Assembly (NCBI GenBank): GCA_016932435.1
Contig: JAFGCW010000031.1
Span: 1 to 63,176 of the forward strand
Source of the DNA: Dehalococcoidales bacterium
GTDB taxonomy: Bacteria; Chloroflexota; Dehalococcoidia; Dehalococcoidales; UBA2162
Length of the DNA: 63,176 bases
Direction of reading: 5' to 3'
Shown: one piece after another, positions 52,648-62,023 of the stretch
Layout of the letters: each line of letters begins with the position of its first letter
How positions within the stretch are numbered: position 1 is the stretch's first letter
Made by a program: the position numbers and the translations under genes
The notes under the pieces: generated by a model
What the model was told of the DNA's origin: nothing
The model's input: the letters and a program-made list of their open reading frames with translations, nothing else
The model's database searches: none

Positions 52648-54108
52648 CTATCCTTTTATTACGCCCATCGGTTTTAATTTTAACACTTTACGTGATATAC
52701 CTGCTTTATCCGTGACATCAACCACCTCTGAAACGTCCTTATATGCTTCAGACGCTTCTTCAGCCAATGAAGACATACTTCCGGCTCTCACTGTGATGCC
52801 CTTTTCTGCCATCGACTCGACTATGTTTACGCCTTTGAGACTCTTCCTGGCTGCTGAACGGCTTTTCAATCTTCCCACGCCATGGCAAGTCGATGCGAAC
52901 GTCTCGTTCATTGCCGTATCGGTTCCAACCGCTACGTAAGAATATCTCCCCATATCTCCTGGTATAAGTACCGGCTGACCGATGTCCCTGTAAATTTCCG
53001 GTATTTCTCGATGCCCTGGAGGAAAAGCCCTTGTCGCTCCTTTCCTGTGAACGCAAAGACGTAGTTTCTTACCATTGACGGTATGCTCTTCGATCTTAGC
53101 TATATTATGAGCGACATCGTAAATCTGTTCAAGTCCAATCTCTCGCTGGTTCTTACCTAATACCTTTGATAAGATTTCCCTTATACGGTGAGTGATACAT
53201 TGCCGGTTTGTCCAGGCATAATTTGCTGCCGCAGCCATGGCTGCGAGGTAATCTCTGCCTTCGTTTGAATTGACCGGAGCGCAGGCAAGCTGCCTGTCAG
53301 GAAGGTTAATTGCATATTCCTTGATGGCATTCCCCATCAAGGACAGGTAATCGGTACATATCTGGTGACCGAATCCACGGGATCCGGTATGTATCATTAC
53401 AGTAACCTGGTCGATATCATGTATACCCATTGCCCGGGCAGCCTGTTTATCATAGATTTCCTCGACAGAACCAACCTCAAGAAAATGGTTCCCCGAACCA
53501 AGTGTTCCCAGTTGCGGGAACCCTCGGTCTCTGGCTTTGGTACTTACTTTATCGGGGTTAGCGCCTTTTATACAACCGGATCCTTCAGTAACCAGAATAT
53601 CACGGTCCTCACCGAATCCTTTATTGACAGCCCACCTGCTCCCTTTTAGCATAATGTCCTGTAATTCCTTTTCGGAAATTTTAATCATTCCTTTAGAACC
53701 GACTCCCGAGGGAATCCCTTGATAGAGAGCTTCGACTATCTCCTTTATCTTTGGTTGTATCTCATTGACCATGATATTCGTTCGTAAGATACGCACGCCG
53801 CAGTTAATATCGAATCCCACGCCACCAGGGGATACTACACCATTTCTAATATCTGTAGCGGCAACGCCGCCTATTGCGAAACCATATCCCCAGTGGATAT
53901 CCGGCATTGCCATCGAGTGGCCAACGATTCCCGGTAAGAAGGCAACATTGGCTACCTGTTCAAAAGCATTGTCTTCCCATATCTTATCTAACATGCTTTC
54001 TGAAGCATAAATCCGCCCCGGTACTCTCATTCCTGCCTTGTATTCCACAGGAATTTCCCATCGGTACTCATCGATTTTTATAAGTGTATTCCGCCAGTTA
54101 TTAACCAT
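52648..54108 (-). CDS. rtcB: RNA-splicing ligase RtcB
   Basis: Joins 2',3'-cyclic phosphate or 3'-phosphate and 5'-OH RNA ends using GTP and Mn. The 486-residue product has the metal Asp/Cys in GGVGFDINCGVR (about 96-107), GTLGSGNHFLEVG (about 208-220), MIHTGSRGFGHQI (about 238-250) and the guanylylated His in STCHGVGRLKSRSAARK (about 430-446). No intein is present. It follows the archease gene by 9 bases, the classic activator-ligase pair. Confidence 0.96.
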   Translation of the reverse strand: MVNNWRNTLIKIDEYRWEIPVEYKAGMRVPGRIYASESMLDKIWEDNAFEQVANVAFLPGIVGHSMAMPDIHWGYGFAIGGVAATDIRNGVVSPGGVGFDINCGVRILRTNIMVNEIQPKIKEIVEALYQGIPSGVGSKGMIKISEKELQDIMLKGSRWAVNKGFGEDRDILVTEGSGCIKGANPDKVSTKARDRGFPQLGTLGSGNHFLEVGSVEEIYDKQAARAMGIHDIDQVTVMIHTGSRGFGHQICTDYLSLMGNAIKEYAINLPDRQLACAPVNSNEGRDYLAAMAAAANYAWTNRQCITHRIREILSKVLGKNQREIGLEQIYDVAHNIAKIEEHTVNGKKLRLCVHRKGATRAFPPGHREIPEIYRDIGQPVLIPGDMGRYSYVAVGTDTAMNETFASTCHGVGRLKSRSAARKSLKGVNIVESMAEKGITVRAGSMSSLAEEASEAYKDVSEVVDVTDKAGISRKVLKLKPMGVIKG

Positions 54109-54117
54109 ATATAAATC

Positions 54118-54534
54118 CTAGATATCGAAAAGCACCTGTACTCTGCACAGGTCGTTTTCATCGATTTTCAGCATGTGATATGTAGCTGCTTTAATACCGG
54201 TTTTTATTTCATGTTTCGATAAGTCGACCCTTTCTCCATATGCGATGGCTGAAAGAGTACTGACATCGAGACGGAGTATATCAAACTTACTGAAAATAAG
54301 ATTTTCTACATCGAACAGGTATATAAGTTCATTCAGCCAGTTTACCAGTAAACTCTCACTGTCAGGCGCATCGATGTCTATCTTCCTGGTCTGATTATTT
54401 TCAATACTTATCAGGTCGGTTATCAAACTGAACATACCAAGAGCTGCATTTTCAAACGCTTTTTGCATATCATCACCATAAGCAATGATACCTATATCGG
54501 CAGTGTGATCAAGGATTTCAAACTTCTTATCCAT
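54118..54534 (-). CDS. archease
   Basis: A 138-residue archease, the cofactor that lets RtcB perform multiple turnovers by promoting guanylylation. Characteristic are DHTADIGIIAYGDDMQKAFENA (about 8-29, first part), LVNWLNELIYLFD (about 64-76) and the C-terminal IKTGIKAATYHMLKI with the metal Asp near the end. It is directly upstream of rtcB on the minus strand, as in many archaea and bacteria. Confidence 0.94.
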   Translation of the reverse strand: MDKKFEILDHTADIGIIAYGDDMQKAFENAALGMFSLITDLISIENNQTRKIDIDAPDSESLLVNWLNELIYLFDVENLIFSKFDILRLDVSTLSAIAYGERVDLSKHEIKTGIKAATYHMLKIDENDLCRVQVLFDI

Positions 54535-54571
54535 TATGGATAATACCTGCGTGCGGAAAGAGACGGTTTCG

Positions 54572-55219
54572 CTATTTCCGGATTTTTCGTTTTATCTTGG
54601 TAATCGTTGAAGAAAAATGAACAAAAATACTGGCTTTATGTTGTGAGATTCTTCCGTTTTTCAGTACTTCGAGAAGCTGGTCGGGAGTTTCGAAATCATC
54701 GATTTCTACGAAAGTACGCCCGATTTCACCAAGTGTATGAGAGTCACTGCCGACTGTCGCAGGAATGTTATGTCTTAAAGCATAATCCAGGGCTTTATCC
54801 GCGGTAGAGTTTATCGGACTCCTGGCATTAAATACTTCGACAATATCAACTCTCGGAGCAAGCTTATCCACTTCTTCCATGTCCATTGTAAGCCCTCTGA
54901 GAGGATCAAAGGGATGGGGTAAACAGACAAGACCTCCCTGGTCTTTTATCCGGGATATTGCTTCATCCACGGTAATATTACTCGGTATAGTCTCCTTAAG
55001 GAACATTCCCATTATCTCGCCATAGTCAGTCAGGACTTCCTCGCCAACGATAACCTTGAAAGGGGCTAGTTCCTGCATTTTCAAACCGCCTTCGACAGTA
55101 CCATGATCGGTTATGGCGATACAATCTATCTCCATCTTCCGGCATCGTTCTATGATATCTTCCAGCTCCATTTCACAATCCATTGAATACCGTGTGTGAA
55201 TATGAAAATCAGCTTTCAA
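54572..55219 (-). CDS. PHP-domain phosphoesterase
   Basis: A 215-residue PHP-domain protein. Metal motifs are DFHIHTRYSMDC (4-15), AITDHGTVEGG (about 36-46), CLPHPFDPLRG (about 98-108) and GSDSHTLGEIG (about 158-168), a full trinuclear site. Members hydrolyse nucleotides or sugar phosphates. The start is TTG at 55219. It lies between efp and archease, with no obvious functional link. Confidence 0.9.
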   Translation of the reverse strand: MKADFHIHTRYSMDCEMELEDIIERCRKMEIDCIAITDHGTVEGGLKMQELAPFKVIVGEEVLTDYGEIMGMFLKETIPSNITVDEAISRIKDQGGLVCLPHPFDPLRGLTMDMEEVDKLAPRVDIVEVFNARSPINSTADKALDYALRHNIPATVGSDSHTLGEIGRTFVEIDDFETPDQLLEVLKNGRISQHKASIFVHFSSTITKIKRKIRK

Positions 55220-55255
55220 ACCTGAGGCCCCTTTCCTGAGTGAACACTCTAGCAG

Positions 55256-55810
55256 TTAGGCTCTCTCTATATAACTCCCATCACGTGTATCTACTTTTAT
55301 AATGTCGCCGGTGTTGATGAACATCGGTACCTGGACGGTAATGCCGGTTTCAACGGTAGCGGGCTTTGTTCCCGCTGTAACCGTATCCCCCTTGAATCCA
55401 GGTTGGGTTTCGGTAACTTCGAGCTCGACATTCAGCGGTATCTCAACATCTACTATTTTTTCTTTATAGCTGGCTACCTGTAAGGTCATTCCTTCTTTAA
55501 GATAATTTACCGAATCACCCAGTGTTTCACTGTTTACCGGCATTTGTTCATACGTTTCTTCGTCCATCAGGTAATACAGGTCACCGTCATTATACAGGTA
55601 TTGCATCGGTCTGACTTCAAGACGAACTCTCTTGAATTTGGCATCCGACTGAAAACTTTGCTCGATTGTATGGCCGCCTTCGAGATCTCTCATCTTTACC
55701 CTGGCAAGAGCGGTTCTTTTCATTTTGACATGATGATATTCGATAACCTGATACAGCTTCTCATCATGTTCGATAATCACGCCTTTTCGTAGTTCACTTC
55801 CGCTGATCAT
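55256..55810 (-). CDS. efp: translation elongation factor P
   Basis: Relieves ribosome stalling at polyproline stretches. The 184-residue product has three OB-like domains: KOW-like N-terminal (about 1-63), central (about 67-125) and C-terminal with GDIIKVDTRDGSYIERA. The tip of the first loop reads KMKRTALARVK; the Lys in MKR aligns with the modified Lys34 of E. coli EF-P, but the flanking PGKG found in most EF-Ps is replaced, so the modification system may differ. No epmA or epmB in this window. Confidence 0.95.
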   Translation of the reverse strand: MISGSELRKGVIIEHDEKLYQVIEYHHVKMKRTALARVKMRDLEGGHTIEQSFQSDAKFKRVRLEVRPMQYLYNDGDLYYLMDEETYEQMPVNSETLGDSVNYLKEGMTLQVASYKEKIVDVEIPLNVELEVTETQPGFKGDTVTAGTKPATVETGITVQVPMFINTGDIIKVDTRDGSYIERA

Positions 55811-55830
55811 AGATTTTACTCCATTACTAT

Positions 55831-56895
55831 TTATTTCCTGCCTTTTGAAAGGACATTAATAATTCCGTTTTCGATAACAGCCAGGTCCTCGATCCTCACT
55901 CCACCCCAACCGGGTATGTATATACCGGGTTCTACTGAAAACACCATGCAATCAGACAAAATATCTTCTGAATTCGGCCCGACACGCGGATTTTCATGTG
56001 CGGCAAGACCCGTTCCATGACCGAGTGAATGACCGAATTCCTCGCCATATCCAGCTTCTTCGATTACCGTCCGGGCAAAGCCGTCAGCTTCCTTACCGGT
56101 TATCCCTTTTTTTATTAAGGCTATGGCTGCCAGCTGGGCGCCAAGTACCGTGTCATACACTTTTTTATACGTGTCATCCTGTTCACCAAGACAAAGAGTT
56201 CGGGTGAAATCGCTGCAATAATGACCGACCCGCGCGCCCATATCAATGACTATCGGTTCACTGTATTGTATTTTCTTTTCAGTAGGCTTTGCATGGGGCA
56301 GAGCGGAATTCTGACCGGAAGCTACAATGATTTCGAATGGCATCGACTGGCTGCCGTTTTCGCGCTGAAATCGTTCCAGTTGCCAGGCTACCTCAAGTTC
56401 CGTCATTCCCGGCTCGATAGTTCTTTCGATATATTCGAAAGCCCTGTCCGTAATGTCCACTGCCTGCTTGATTAACTCGATTTCTTCCGTATCTTTCACG
56501 GTTCTCAGTGATTCGACAAGTCCTTCAACAGGTATAAGCTGAATTGACGAACCGCTATTCTTTAGCGCATCGGTTAATTGTCGATACACTGCGTGGGTAA
56601 TATCTCCTGACTCGAATCCAAGCGTTTTTACCCCTGTTTCTCCGATTAATTTAGGAAACCATTCCGATACTCCGCCGGTAATCCGGAACAGGGTATACTC
56701 TGGAGCTTGCATCTTGACCTGCTCAAGATAACGAAAATCAGTAGCCAGCAACATGTCCTTCGAAGTGATCACAAGATATCCGGCCGAACCATCGAAACCG
56801 GAGAGATAAAACCTGTTGTCCGGCTGAGAAATGAATATCCCATCAAGCTTCTTTTCGACCATAGCTCCTCGTAATCTTTCAAGCCGATTATTCAT
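55831..56895 (-). CDS. Xaa-Pro aminopeptidase/dipeptidase (M24 family)
   Basis: A 354-residue metallopeptidase cleaving N-terminal or dipeptide bonds next to proline. After the creatinase-like N-domain come the dinuclear metal ligands: DMGARVGHYCSDFTRT (about 217-232), the His in GHSLGHGTGLAAHENP (about 287-302), and the Glu pair in VEPGIYIPGWGGVRIED (about 320-336). The start at ATG 56895 gives MNNRLERLRGAM; a longer frame exists but lies within the recombinase gene. It overlaps the xer stop by 8 bases. pepQ-efp order is common. Confidence 0.94.
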   Translation of the reverse strand: MNNRLERLRGAMVEKKLDGIFISQPDNRFYLSGFDGSAGYLVITSKDMLLATDFRYLEQVKMQAPEYTLFRITGGVSEWFPKLIGETGVKTLGFESGDITHAVYRQLTDALKNSGSSIQLIPVEGLVESLRTVKDTEEIELIKQAVDITDRAFEYIERTIEPGMTELEVAWQLERFQRENGSQSMPFEIIVASGQNSALPHAKPTEKKIQYSEPIVIDMGARVGHYCSDFTRTLCLGEQDDTYKKVYDTVLGAQLAAIALIKKGITGKEADGFARTVIEEAGYGEEFGHSLGHGTGLAAHENPRVGPNSEDILSDCMVFSVEPGIYIPGWGGVRIEDLAVIENGIINVLSKGRK

Positions 56896-57859
56896 TCTCA
56901 TCTCCATCCTTATCATCTGTTTCACGTGCCATGGGATGAGCTGAAAGATAAACTTTCTTTGCCTGGTTTTTACTGATGTGTGTATATATCTGCGTCGTTG
57001 ACAGGTCCGCATGTCCCAGCAGTTCCTGGACGACACGCAAATCCGCTCCTCCATCAAGAAGATGTGTGGCAAAGGTATGCCGGAGCATATGCGGATGGAC
57101 TTTTTTACCGATACCGGCTAGATCAGCGTATTTCTGTACAATTTCCTGGACACTCCTCTCTGTGAGAGGATAACCATCATTGTTGATAAATATCGCCCTG
57201 GTTTTTCTTTTGTTTGTCCTGCTGGTTGGTTTTATCCTGGGTATCAGGTCTCTCGCTTCCTCTATATATACCTCGAGTGCTCTGGCAGCGGGTTCACCCA
57301 TCAGGACGATCCTTTCCTTGGAACCTTTTCCTATGACTCTTATTTCACGTGTTTCAAGGTTAACCTGTTCTAACTTCAATCCCGCCAGTTCACTGACTCT
57401 TAGTCCCGAGGCGTAGAGTAACTCCAAAAAGGCGCGGTCACGTCTTCCGTAAGCATCTTCGGCATCCGGTGCGTCCAGCAGACGATTAATTTCGGTATTG
57501 GTAAGAAAAGAAGGTAAGCGCCTGTCCAGCTTGGGTGAGGATATATACTGCATAGGATTAACCGAGATAATACCTTCTCTCTCAAGATATTTGTAAAACG
57601 AACGCATCGACGATACTTTCCGGGCAATACTCGCTTTCACAATCTTTTGCTCCGCCAGGTAGGTGAGATAATCGCGTATATCGAATCTGCCTGCATTTAT
57701 GGGAGTTTCTATTCCTTTCTCTTTTAAAAAAGGTATCAATCCTTTTATATTTTTTGAGCCCTTCAAATCAGTAACATAATTCCGTATTGTATACGGAGAG
57801 AAATTCCTTTCTGCTTCAAGGTAGGCAACGTATCTTTGAAATAAACTCTGCGTCTGCAA
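56888..57859 (-). CDS. site-specific tyrosine recombinase, XerC/XerD-like
   Basis: Likely resolves chromosome dimers at dif. The 323-residue product has an N-terminal SAM-like core-binding domain (about 5-95) and the catalytic residues in order: Arg in ASGLRVSELAGLK (about 154-166), HMLRHTFATHLL with His and Arg (about 256-267), GHADLSTTQIYTHI with His and the Tyr nucleophile (about 279-292). The start is TTG at 57859: AGGAG lies five bases before it and overlaps the topA stop; an ATG at 57892 would overlap topA by 31 bases. It is the only Xer in the window. Confidence 0.93.
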   Translation of the reverse strand: MQTQSLFQRYVAYLEAERNFSPYTIRNYVTDLKGSKNIKGLIPFLKEKGIETPINAGRFDIRDYLTYLAEQKIVKASIARKVSSMRSFYKYLEREGIISVNPMQYISSPKLDRRLPSFLTNTEINRLLDAPDAEDAYGRRDRAFLELLYASGLRVSELAGLKLEQVNLETREIRVIGKGSKERIVLMGEPAARALEVYIEEARDLIPRIKPTSRTNKRKTRAIFINNDGYPLTERSVQEIVQKYADLAGIGKKVHPHMLRHTFATHLLDGGADLRVVQELLGHADLSTTQIYTHISKNQAKKVYLSAHPMARETDDKDGDENE

Positions 57860-57861
57860 AG

Positions 57862-59988
57862 TTACTCCTGTAGTTTGTCCCTGTTTCCGCATTTAATACA
57901 CCTGGCAAAATTTTGCCTGAATGCGGTGGTCAAACCTCCGCATTTCGTACATTTCTGTTTGAGAGGTTTATAGTTAGTGGCAAAGGTACAATCCGGATAA
58001 TTACTGCACCCGTAAAATTTCTTCTTCTTTTTATTTACTCTCTCTATCAACTCACTACCGCACTCCGGGCATTCCACGCCGGTCTTTATCTGGTAAGAAC
58101 GAGTTGTCTTACATTCGGGATATCCGCTGCAGGCAAGGAACTTCCCGAAACGTCCGGTCTTTATTACCATAGGCTTGCCACATTTCGGGCAAATCTCCTC
58201 GGTCACTTCATCAGGAAGTTTTACTCTTTCCATAGTTTCGGCAGCCTTGGTCAGGTCTTTCTCGAAGGGTGTATAGAAATCACGTATGACACCGACCCAG
58301 TCCCTTTTTTCATCGGCAACCTCGTCCAGTTCATCCTCCATTTTTGCCGTAAATTTAATGTCGACTATCGCAGGAAAATATTCACTGACCAGATCATTCA
58401 CCACAATACCGAGTTCAGACGGCTGGAAATAATTCCCGTTTTTCACCACGTATTCGCGTTCCTGGATGGTTGAGAGAGTCGGTGCGTAAGTACTCGGTCT
58501 GCCTATACCGTATTGTTCGAGCAACTTAATAAGAGTGGCCTCGGTGAAACGTGAAGGAGGTTGAGTGAAATGCTGTTCAGGATACAACTCAAGAAGATCG
58601 AGAAGATCACCTTTTCCCAACGGAGGTAATTTTGATAACTTTTCTTCTTCCTCGTCGTCTTTTTGCTCGATATATAACTTAGTAAATCCGGGGAACCTGT
58701 TCACAGAATCAGACGCCCTGAAAAGATAGGTCTTTTTCGTATTCCTGCACGAACTATCGATATCTATCGTAGTATTATCGTTGATAGCAGCGGCCATCTG
58801 GCTTGCCACCATTCTTTTCCAGATAAGATCGTACAAACGGTATTGATTATTATTAAGATATTTCTTTACCTGAGATGGTTCTCGATTTATTCTTGTAGGT
58901 CTTATAGCTTCGTGGGCTTCCTGGGCACCCTTGACCACTCTTGAAAACGTACGGGCATGAGGCGGCACATAATCCTTGCCATATTTTTCTTCTATATATT
59001 CCCTTGCTTCGACCACTGCAGATCGTGCAACCCGTGTAGAATCGGTTCTCATGTAAGTGATGAGTCCAACGCTGCCTTCATCGCCGACAGTTAACCCCTC
59101 ATAAAGCTGCTGCGCAAGCGCCATCGTCTGTGCTGCACTGAATCGCAGCCTGCGTGACGCTTCCTGCTGAAGGGTACTCGTGATAAACGGTGGTGCCGGT
59201 TGTCTTGTTACTTTTTTTGTCTTTGTTGTATTGACGCTGTAGGCTGCCTGCTTAAGTTCTTCGTTTATTATATCGGCGTGTTCCTGGTCAGATATATCCA
59301 GTTTCTTTTCTCCGGCAAGGCCGATCAGCGAAGCCCTGAACGACTCCTTACCGTTTCCATTCACTTTCTTGGATAGATCGGCTTCTATAGACCAGTATTC
59401 GACCGGTATAAATTTTTCGATCTCTCTTTCGCGGTCGACGATAATTCTTAAAGTAACCGACTGAACTCTTCCGGCGGAAAGTCCCCTGCGCACTTTCTTC
59501 CACAGCAGCGGACTGAGTTTGTAACCGACCAGTCTATCGAGAACACGCCGGGCCTGCTGGGCATTAACCAGCTGCATATCGATATCCCGGGGATGTTTGA
59601 AAGCATTCGTTATGGCTTCTTCGGTGATTTCGTGAAAGACTACCCTCCGGTATTCAGTTTTGGCGTTTTTCATTACTTCCAGAAGGTGCCAGGAGATCGC
59701 TTCACCTTCCCGGTCAGGATCTGTTGCCAGGAAAATAGTCGAAGCCTTTTTCGATGCATCCCTCAGTTCTTTCGCAATCTTACTTTTTGCCCTTGGCACT
59801 ACGTACTCGGGATAAAAGCCATTATCGACATCAACTCCCAGTTTACTCTTTGGAAGATCTCTTACATGACCAAGGGAAGCTTTCAATTCATATTTCCTGC
59901 CAAGTATTCTCTCGAGCGTTCTTGCCTTGGCAGGCGATTCAACAATTACCAGGCTTTTTCCGGTATTCTTCTTTTTTCGTGTAGTCAC
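57862..59988 (-). CDS. topA: DNA topoisomerase I
   Basis: Type IA topoisomerase that relaxes negative supercoils. The 708-residue product has the TOPRIM domain VIVESPAKARTLERIL (about 14-29) with DPDREGEAISWHL (about 92-104), the nucleophile Tyr in GLITYMRTDSTRVA (about 300-313) and three C-terminal Cys4 zinc ribbons starting CPKCGKPM, CPECGSEL and CTKCGGLT. The start is GTG at 59988, overlapping dprA by 4 bases. dprA-topA-xer is a conserved gene order. Confidence 0.97.
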   Translation of the reverse strand: MTTRKKKNTGKSLVIVESPAKARTLERILGRKYELKASLGHVRDLPKSKLGVDVDNGFYPEYVVPRAKSKIAKELRDASKKASTIFLATDPDREGEAISWHLLEVMKNAKTEYRRVVFHEITEEAITNAFKHPRDIDMQLVNAQQARRVLDRLVGYKLSPLLWKKVRRGLSAGRVQSVTLRIIVDREREIEKFIPVEYWSIEADLSKKVNGNGKESFRASLIGLAGEKKLDISDQEHADIINEELKQAAYSVNTTKTKKVTRQPAPPFITSTLQQEASRRLRFSAAQTMALAQQLYEGLTVGDEGSVGLITYMRTDSTRVARSAVVEAREYIEEKYGKDYVPPHARTFSRVVKGAQEAHEAIRPTRINREPSQVKKYLNNNQYRLYDLIWKRMVASQMAAAINDNTTIDIDSSCRNTKKTYLFRASDSVNRFPGFTKLYIEQKDDEEEEKLSKLPPLGKGDLLDLLELYPEQHFTQPPSRFTEATLIKLLEQYGIGRPSTYAPTLSTIQEREYVVKNGNYFQPSELGIVVNDLVSEYFPAIVDIKFTAKMEDELDEVADEKRDWVGVIRDFYTPFEKDLTKAAETMERVKLPDEVTEEICPKCGKPMVIKTGRFGKFLACSGYPECKTTRSYQIKTGVECPECGSELIERVNKKKKKFYGCSNYPDCTFATNYKPLKQKCTKCGGLTTAFRQNFARCIKCGNRDKLQE

Positions 59989-61106
59989 TCTATTTTCACC
60001 TTATATTCTTCTCTGGTTTCCCTGGCAAGAGAATAATGCATCGCTCCTACCTGTTTTACCATACCTTTCAATTCCATCATTGCCAGAGTACTGCTTACCG
60101 TTGATACGGGCAGTCCACTCGACCGGCATACCTCATCGATATGAACTGGCTCAGCACCAAGCTGCTTGATTAAAACAGCTTCCGTATCTGATTCAGGCAG
60201 CAATTCCTTCATCTCTATCTGCCTGGCCACAGCGGTTAAATTCAATTCCTCGAGGATATCTGTATAGTCCCTGACAAGTTTCGCACCTTCCTGTATCAGG
60301 TGATTGGTTCCTTTACTTACCGAAGAAAGTATACTTCCCGGTACCGCGAATACTTCCCTGTTCTGCTCCAGAGCGATATTAGCGGTGATAATTGCACCGC
60401 TTGACTCACCGGCTTCGATAACCAGAACTCCCAGGCTCATCCCGCTCATTATCCTGTTACGCCGCGGGAAATAATCAGGTCTCGGTTTTGTACCCGGTGG
60501 ATATTCACTCACTATCGCCCCGTTCTGGATGATACGCCGGGCAAGGTCCGCGTTTTCTGCCGGATAAACCGTATCCAGACCGCAGGCAAATATCGCTATC
60601 GTTCTACCGCCGGCATCGAGTGCCGACCGGTGCGCTATCGAGTCTATACCACGAGCCAGTCCGCTGACGATGGTAATTCTGTTCCTGGCCAGGTCTGTGG
60701 TGATTTCTTCGGTAACCTGCCTTCCATAGACCGTCGCTCCCCGTGTACCGACGACAGACAGGCACCACTCGTCTTCGGGTAAGATTTCTCCTCGTACGTA
60801 GATAATGGGAGGATAATCATATATTTCTTTTAAGCGTGATGGATAACCATCATCCCTGTACGTGAAGACACTCACACCCAGGCGTTCCAGGTTCTCCATT
60901 TCCGAGTCCAGTGATATACTCTCACGGGAACCGGTGATCGATGCTACCGAACCGCTGTCCAGTCCCGCCTGCTTTAACTCGGAGGAAGTAGCCTTCCAGC
61001 CGTTTTCCATACTCTCGAAGTAATGTTCAAGCAGTCCGAACTTAACCCGTCCGATTCCCGATATGAGACTGAATCCTACCCAGTATTTTACGTCGTTCTT
61101 AATCAT
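59985..61106 (-). CDS. dprA: DNA-processing protein DprA
   Basis: Binds incoming single-stranded DNA and loads RecA in natural transformation. The 373-residue product has an N-terminal helical region, the Rossmann-like DprA core with VVGTRGATVYGR (about 116-127), SGLARGIDSIAHR (about 147-159), FACGLDTVYP (about 170-179), FPRRNRIMSG (about 208-217) and VPGSI (about 249-253), then a C-terminal winged-helix (about 305-365). Whether the organism is competent cannot be told. Its promoter is at 61122-61150. Confidence 0.95.
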   Translation of the reverse strand: MIKNDVKYWVGFSLISGIGRVKFGLLEHYFESMENGWKATSSELKQAGLDSGSVASITGSRESISLDSEMENLERLGVSVFTYRDDGYPSRLKEIYDYPPIIYVRGEILPEDEWCLSVVGTRGATVYGRQVTEEITTDLARNRITIVSGLARGIDSIAHRSALDAGGRTIAIFACGLDTVYPAENADLARRIIQNGAIVSEYPPGTKPRPDYFPRRNRIMSGMSLGVLVIEAGESSGAIITANIALEQNREVFAVPGSILSSVSKGTNHLIQEGAKLVRDYTDILEELNLTAVARQIEMKELLPESDTEAVLIKQLGAEPVHIDEVCRSSGLPVSTVSSTLAMMELKGMVKQVGAMHYSLARETREEYKVKIE

Positions 61107-61121
61107 AGGTAAATCAGTTTC

Positions 61122-61150
61122 ATTCTAGCATAGGGTATACTAACTGACAA
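61122..61150 (-). promoter_or_regulatory. promoter of the dprA-topA-xer operon; near-leaderless
   Basis: Minus strand: -35 TTGTCA (61150-61145), 17-base spacer and -10 TAGAAT (61127-61122) preceded by TG (extended -10). Transcription would start near 61115, about nine bases before the dprA ATG at 61106, with no Shine-Dalgarno between. Confidence 0.65.
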
Positions 61151-61176
61151 TTTACAATAATATTATTAAATTAACA

Positions 61177-61185
61177 TGTTATAAT
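61177..61185 (+). promoter_or_regulatory. extended -10 promoter of the Cof-type phosphatase; leaderless
   Basis: A perfect TATAAT (61180-61185) with TG at 61177-61178 (extended -10). The ATG at 61193 is 7 bases after the box, so the first transcribed base should be at the start codon. The surrounding sequence is almost all A and T. Confidence 0.6.
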
Positions 61186-61192
61186 AATTTTT

Positions 61193-62023
61193 ATGAATTT
61201 ACCTGATTTCGACAGATTACCCGATGCCGTCGCCCTTGATCTCGATGGTACATTATTCAACGACAATGAGGAAATTTCACCACGCAATCGTGCAGCTCTA
61301 GAACGTTGTATTGAAGCGGGAATACCCGTCATCCTGGCAACATCACGTCCGGCTCGTTTGTTTCACCGGGTATTTCCGGAAGACCTTGCAGGCAAATGTT
61401 CGTATTCTGTTATGAACGGGGCAGTAGCAGCTGGAAATCATCCCTTGAACGGCTATTACAAAGAACCTTTGCCAGAAAATATTTTAAGAAAAGCCATTGA
61501 TGTGACCTTGTTTCATTATCCTGAAGTACATATTGTACTTGAGATCGATGGTTTCGAATTCGGTGCAAACTGGACAACCAATCCCGATACACTCTGGGAA
61601 AGAAATTCGGCAACACCCGAAATGTTGCTGTCGGTTGAAGAAGCTATACCGAAACAACCGAGTAAATTAGCCTTCAGCGGTATTGGCGAAGAAATCCTAC
61701 CTTTAATGGATATTCTTAACGCGAATATGGGTGATTCGGTGTCTATAGTACCGGCTTTAGCATGGCGTCCTATACTGAATATTACCTGCCCTGGCGTCAA
61801 TAAAGCGTCGGCAATTCACAAGATGATATCTCCTTCAGGAAAATCACTCGAAAACGTGGTAGCTTTCGGTGACGACCTTCCGGATATGGATATGCTTATT
61901 GAGTGCGGGATAGCTGTAGCGATGGGCAATGCATTACCTGAATTGAAAGAAGCGTGTAAATACCATACTGCATCCAACGAGGAAGACGGCGTGGCGGTTG
62001 TTCTTGAGAGAATATTTTCCTAA
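61193..62023 (+). CDS. Cof-type HAD phosphatase
   Basis: A 276-residue HAD subfamily IIB (Cof/YbiV-like) sugar-phosphate phosphatase. Motif I is ALDLDGTLFN (about 14-23), motif II ILATSRPARL (about 46-55), the C2-type cap occupies about 85-190, the motif III Lys is in GVNKASAI, and motif IV is VAFGDDLPDMDMLIECG (about 222-238). Flavin or sugar phosphates are common substrates. No ribosome site; probably translated from a leaderless mRNA. It converges with the phosphorylase gene, overlapping by 4 bases. Confidence 0.92.
   Translation: MNLPDFDRLPDAVALDLDGTLFNDNEEISPRNRAALERCIEAGIPVILATSRPARLFHRVFPEDLAGKCSYSVMNGAVAAGNHPLNGYYKEPLPENILRKAIDVTLFHYPEVHIVLEIDGFEFGANWTTNPDTLWERNSATPEMLLSVEEAIPKQPSKLAFSGIGEEILPLMDILNANMGDSVSIVPALAWRPILNITCPGVNKASAIHKMISPSGKSLENVVAFGDDLPDMDMLIECGIAVAMGNALPELKEACKYHTASNEEDGVAVVLERIFS

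Noticed and set aside
56896..57072. 59-residue N-terminal extension of the M24 peptidase
   Set aside because: The extension overlaps the xer gene in another frame and looks like out-of-frame translation; ATG 56895 gives the normal N-terminus.
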